64,000 nt of DNA from Spisula solida (lineage: Eukaryota; Mollusca; Bivalvia; Venerida; Mactridae), in NCBI GenBank assembly GCA_947247005.1, contig OX365946.1:48882734-48946733 (forward strand), read 5' to 3'. The position numbers were made by a program, and so were the translations under genes. The notes beneath the pieces were generated by a model. It searched no databases and was not told the DNA's origin. It saw nothing but the letters and a program-made list of their open reading frames with translations. Positions 59,771 to 64,000 of this stretch are shown piece by piece. Positions within the stretch are counted from its first letter, which is position 1. The number at the start of each line of letters is the position of its first letter.

Positions 59771-60794
59771 CGTGGTACATGTTCTGGTGTTCTATATGTA
59801 CTCTCTGTCCCGATACATTAAAGTCAACCTCATGTTGTCATATTTTCAATATTGGTAAACCCTATGTTTTTGAAGTAATTATGCAATAATGTTGTAGCCA
59901 CGTTTTAATTGGCTTACAAATTATATAACATGACATTTGATTGGCTAAGAACGTTTTAAGTATTTTGTAACGTGTAATTTGATTGGTCAAAAGCTTTTAA
60001 CATTTATTTGCAATGATTGGAAAATAATGTATATTAAGTAAGATTTTAATTAGGACTAAAAAAGGCACAGAGTGATGATGTAGTACTAAGACAGTTATGA
60101 TGTAGGTTTCAAAAAGTTAGGAAAAAGTGGAGTTCCACTACGCTACGCTAATTTACGAACTTTGTGTGTTTAAAACCATATTTGTTAGTTGTTATTTACT
60201 TTGAGAAAGGACGAACATAAAAATAGTAAAAACTGACGGTGGATTTGTCATAGCTTATTTAGTTGAGACTTTGTTATCATATTTGAAATTATACTGGAAA
60301 AACGCACTGGACTTACTACGTTAGCAGAGCTAAACTGACAGCTCACACACGCGCACGGACCGACGGATTTTTACATAAGAGCTAATTCCCGACACACATA
60401 CAACAGAGGTGTTCAACAACAACACACAGCATTGAAAATGAGCTCAATTCCCAAACTGTATACCAACGCCTCGTCAACGGCATTACACATGTAATGATTG
60501 GTCCGATTTCTATGAAACATGGGTTGACGTATATGTACTGAATCTAGTTGTACATACCATGGCTATGACACTTAATATATACCTCCAAAACGAATAGGGG
60601 TGAGCTTGTCGGTCTTTTGGGGTAAAGGTGAAAACTAAATTTGATCGAGTTTAGAATGAGATAATTTGTTGAAATCTGCTGTAAACGCAGCTTTTGTGAA
60701 TAGTCACTAGGGATTGAAAGTGGTGCTGGTGGAGCCAAGGTCAAGGCAACCGTTACTGAAATTAAAATATCAGTTTCTACTGAATAATTATTAT
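59771..60794. other. No recognisable gene
   Basis: A minus-strand 89-codon frame at 60544-60813 lacks a domain. Nothing is supported. Confidence 0.4.
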
Positions 60795-61550
60795 ACCCCA
60801 ATATACAAAGCATATGGGGCTATATTAGAGTCATGTTTGAGGTTGGTCCGTTGGTAATGGTCCTTGTATATTTGTCTGCGTTATTTCTCTGCGTTATTTC
60901 TCTGTAACCTTTGGTCGAATTTCAACAATGAAACTTTTATGACTTACCAGTACCATAAGTCTAGTTGTCGGATTAATTTAAGGGACTTATTCCACTTAAC
61001 AATTTTGTCTACACAATTTCTTTGTAACCATTGGTCAGATTTATACGACCTAACACTTGCGCACAAAACAAACAGATTATTGCACTTGATTGTACGCTTT
61101 TTGGGTGTATTCTGTTTTTTGCTTCACATTTGTCATTTTCAATGGGTTAAGCAAGTGTCACTTAATTATCTTTGAACAATTTTTATGTACCTCATCTTTG
61201 ATGAGGGGATATATTGCTTTGCACATGTCGGTCGGTAGCCAAAATGGTTTCCGTTCAATAATTGATGAACGCTTTGCCCTAGGATCTTCAAAACTTCAAA
61301 TGGAGATTGGCCATTGATTTTGAGGTAAGTGGGTCAAAGGTCAATGTCACTGTGACCTTTACAATTTCTGACTGTTCAAATGGATTCTGGTTCAATAACT
61401 CAAGAAGACTTTGCCCTATGGTCTTCAAACATTATATGGAGGTTGGTCATCAACAGTATATGACCCCTACTGATTTTGAGCAGTAGGTCAAAGTCACTGT
61501 GACCTTTACCATTTCTGACTATTCGGCTGCCTCTGGGGTATACACTTGAC
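60795..61550 (+). repeat. 'gaggttggtc...gtcactgtgacctt' tandem-core element
   Basis: Flanked by 'accccaatatacaaagcata' at about 60795 and a similar 'ctggggtataca' at 61534. Inside are two to three diverged units of roughly 150 bp with 'gacctttac.atttctgact', 'gctttgccctagg' and 'ttcaaaacttcaaatggag'. The inverse of the element at 45851-46140. Confidence 0.65.
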
Positions 61551-62036
61551 GAATGTACTAAGTAGACACTTTTAGAACTATAGTAAATCAGGAACATAAT
61601 CATCTAAACTAAATAAAACTTAAGATATCATATGTTGGTGATTGTCTTTAATACAGAAAAACCGAGATCTACGTGAAAATCATTGATGCGTGACGAAAAT
61701 GACAAAATCACATTTTGTGTGCACACATCTCAAATATGTGTAAATATGTTTAAATCATTTCATACACGATTAACATTCGAACCCTAGCAAAAAGCCATAC
61801 AAATATTTCGTAACATATGACGCCAATGACGCTTCAGGAGTGCGCAAGTGCGAAAGGAATACTTGAAACTGGCATGCCAATAAGACGGGTAAGATTTAAT
61901 TCATTAATTGGCTGTTATTGGGTTGTTAACACATGCACACACCTATTATTATGGTAGTTGCATTGAATTCACGAAAAAACTGCATGTTTCTATTGACACG
62001 ATTTAAAATTGAGACGTCACATGGCGTCATTTCCAT
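61551..62036. other. No recognisable feature
   Basis: AT-rich. Possibly the far end of the transposase-like region at 62037, but no motif can be read. Confidence 0.4.
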
Positions 62037-62480
62037 TTAGTCCTTAAATGCGTCAAAACATGTTTCTGGCAACATCTGACTGATGGTTGTATCACTTAAA
62101 GATCGTGAAATAATGTGGAATCGTTGAATTGAACAGAATATGAAGTTGACCATAGAAGTAACTTTCGATAGGCATTTGTCGTCCGAATTACTACTATATT
62201 TGACAAAACTCATTATTTTCGACCAATCATGTCTTTTGTAAGATACGAGCACATTCTTGTCACATGGACTTTTATTTTGATGCAATTTCATATTAAGGTT
62301 GCACGATTAAAAGGCCGCCTTGAAGCCAGGACCTAAATTCGATATAATGAGTCTGGGATGAGTTGGGGCGACGCTTCCGAGCACGACGGCAACACCAGAA
62401 CGTACATGAACTCGCAACGAACCCTTTACTAATATGCAATGCACTCTCGCAGCAATTAGTATACATCAGTATCAAATCAA
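62037..62480 (-). pseudogene. Possible PIF/Harbinger transposase N-terminal relic
   Basis: Minus-strand reading gives 'CTFWCCRRARKRRPNSSQTH', a basic cluster like the N-terminus of Harbinger transposases. After a stop and frame change it gives 'RFHIISRSLSDTTISQMLPE' then 'TCFDAFKD'. That resembles the helix-turn-helix stretch 'FRV..STIS.I..E.C.AI' before the DDE domain. The catalytic domain is not recognised. The call rests on weak motif resemblance. Confidence 0.35.
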
Positions 62481-62720
62481 TGCCTCAGAGGATGTCAGGC
62501 TATCATCAGGACAGACGGTGGTCATACATGCTATTGATGTGCGATTTCGTTGTTTTAAGCACTGAAATAAATGGTCGTTTTCTAGTATGTTGTTATTATA
62601 TTTCAGAATAGTGATTAACTCAACTCGATCGATAATAGTTTCCTGATTCCAATGGTATATTCGATTCACTGATAGGTCAAATACTTTTTCAGTTAAGTGA
62701 AAATTACAAAATGTATATTT

Positions 62721-62830
62721 AGATCATTCGACTGGTGTAGATGTTTTACAAACATCTCTGGTTGAATTATGGCCAGTTTTGAATCCAAAAAAGGGGCAGA
62801 GTGTTTTTATAGCTAGAGGTGTTGCCATGT
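62721..62830 (+). other. Short coding-like segment of unknown identity
   Basis: After 'tatatttag' the sequence reads 'DHSTGVDVLQTSLVELWPVL' and 'NPKKGQSVFIARGVAM' before TAA. A donor-like AGAG|GTGTTG lies inside. No family is recognised. Confidence 0.25.
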
Positions 62831-63118
62831 AAATTTTTACTATCAATGTGCAAGTTTCATTTTAATATCTATCATGGTTGGATGTTACGATGAAAATATA
62901 TGAAATTTGATTAGAATTGATTAGTCAATCAACATGCCATAAAACAGTGTATTGTTGTTGTGAGCTTATTTTATAAAGTGTTCCTCGGGCTTTTAATTCA
63001 AAATTAGGCTTCCGAAGACGGTAGATTGAAACATTTTTTTCACATTTTTATGCATTCAATTCTTATATTAAATAGATACTCTATATAATTCCAGGGACCC
63101 TTTCAAACGTATCCATAC

Positions 63119-63156
63119 GTCCTCCCTTGGCCTATGTGGCCCGTATGAAGGGAGGA
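63119..63156. repeat. Short hairpin, 10-bp arms
   Basis: 'gtcctcccttggcc' and 'ggcccgtatgaagggaggac' form perfect 10-bp arms with an additional GGCC pair in the loop. Confidence 0.6.
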
Positions 63157-63253
63157 CTCAAAACATGGATAACTATGCGTGTTTGTTGAACAACAAACAG
63201 TAATACTAGGAGAGACAATGCGCGGCTATCGCAAGACATCTATCATCATAAAG

Positions 63254-63407
63254 AAGGAAAAAGATAGAAACACAAATAAAAGAGTTGGAGGAAGAGGTGA
63301 AGAAGTTGTCAAGTGATAAGAAGAAGCTCAACGTTTCCTTGTCATCACTTTTCAGTGATGAGGAGAGTGTTCAGTCTCAGGAAATGCCTGGGACATCCCA
63401 GGAATAA
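63254..63407 (+). CDS. Coding-like terminal exon, coiled coil (partial)
   Basis: From an AG at 63252-63253 the frame reads 'KKIETQIKELEEEVKKLSSD', 'KKKLNVSLSSLFSDEESV' and 'QSQEMPGTSQE' before TAA 63405-63407. Heptad-spaced hydrophobic residues predict a short coiled coil followed by an acidic Ser-rich tail. Together with the segment at 62037-62480 on the other strand, it could be the Myb-like second protein of a Harbinger element, which is usually divergent from the transposase. That link is a guess. Confidence 0.4.
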
Positions 63408-64000
63408 TGTCTCTAAATGTATATATTATTTTGATATAGGTTTGCAGTAAAACAAATTGTATAAATTGAAGATTTCTCTATATCTATCTATAACGTTACG
63501 CACAAATACTATTTTGCCCGGGTAAACGAAATGCATGTCCAACTTGCATAATAACAAAAATAATATATTAAACAAAATATACCTTAAAAAAAGATAATCA
63601 ACCTTAAGATATCAGATAAAGGTACTTGTTTTCAACGTATGTATGTATATTGTATGTCAGTAGATCAATAAAGAATAATACAGGAATGCATAGTAATACT
63701 GACGTCAAGAAAAAACGCTACAATGAAAAAAGTGAATATTTCATTATTTTTCAAAATATTCCCCTGATTATCGACGAACCATATTAAATTTTGGAATCCA
63801 CAAGGAAAGTCAGAAAGTTAAATCCATTTAAACGTCACGACTAAAAAAGGAAAATCGAGCACGGGTTTTTTTAATGTTCGCAAATAAAATACTACACAAT
63901 ACGAAACCCCAAACAACCCACGTATAATAAACGTCTAATTTGATAGTTGTGATCTAGTTGTTGTTGTTGTTGTCGGAGAAAAACGGAAATAGCCGATGTT
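63408..64000. other. No gene; (TTG)n microsatellite at the end
   Basis: AT-rich. A 'gttgttgttgttgttgtc' run lies at about 63957-63975. Confidence 0.5.

Noticed and set aside
59555..59821. Pro/Ala-rich 88-codon frame
   Set aside because: Generated by the CCCG run of the 161-bp tandem element.

Overview
The window is animal nuclear DNA, most likely from a bivalve mollusc. It is visibly AT-rich, has intron-containing coding remnants with GT/AG borders, and has no operons, Shine-Dalgarno sites or long bacterial ORFs. The mollusc assignment is an inference. It rests on many elements that pair 145-180 bp tandem cores with CCGT/CCGC tetranucleotide runs and terminal hairpins (the oyster 'pearl'/Helentron-like style), on tRNA-headed SINEs with a shared tail, and on the types of non-LTR reverse transcriptase seen. 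No rRNA gene, intact tRNA, CRISPR array or complete undamaged protein gene was found.

Layout. 0.6-5.2 kb: two decayed LINEs, the first cut by a hairpin/CCGT element. 6-17.3 kb: tRNA-like SINE pieces, a 915 bp TTA-flanked MITE-like element inserted in a SINE, a 194 bp identical direct repeat, a ~1 kb mariner-type TIR element, and copies of a ~250 bp MITE family. 20.7-23.6 kb: a 72 bp satellite array split by a ~1 kb mariner relic whose TA target can be reconstructed, followed by a coding-like last exon. 25-29.4 kb: a SINE, short palindromes, a 720 bp Tc1 deletion derivative with TIRs and TA duplications, a foldback element and a TTAA-bounded MITE. 34-38.5 kb: a Merlin (IS1016-like) transposase relic and a 145 bp tandem-repeat element. 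40.5-41 kb: an unidentified frameshifted coding relic. 42.2-46.1 kb: repeat elements around a broken class A GPCR gene. 48.7-51 kb: a third LINE. 52.6-58.3 kb: the most gene-like locus, a multi-exon minus-strand FLYWCH zinc finger plus MULE-transposase-domain gene with an acidic, internally repeated N-terminal region. 58.9-61.6 kb: more tandem-repeat elements. 62-63.4 kb: a possible PIF/Harbinger relic.

How it fits together. This is a transposon graveyard with nested insertions and two notable gene remnants. The GPCR is clearly a pseudogene. The FLYWCH-MULE locus keeps four consecutive phase-0 exons with good splice signals and an unbroken zinc finger. However, it lacks a recognisable exon for the first catalytic Asp, has a phase break and a nonsense codon, and its last exon is cut by a perfect 224 bp tandem duplication. 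It is either a decaying MULE-type transposon gene or a domesticated derivative. The 54-56.7 kb exons deserve an expression check most.
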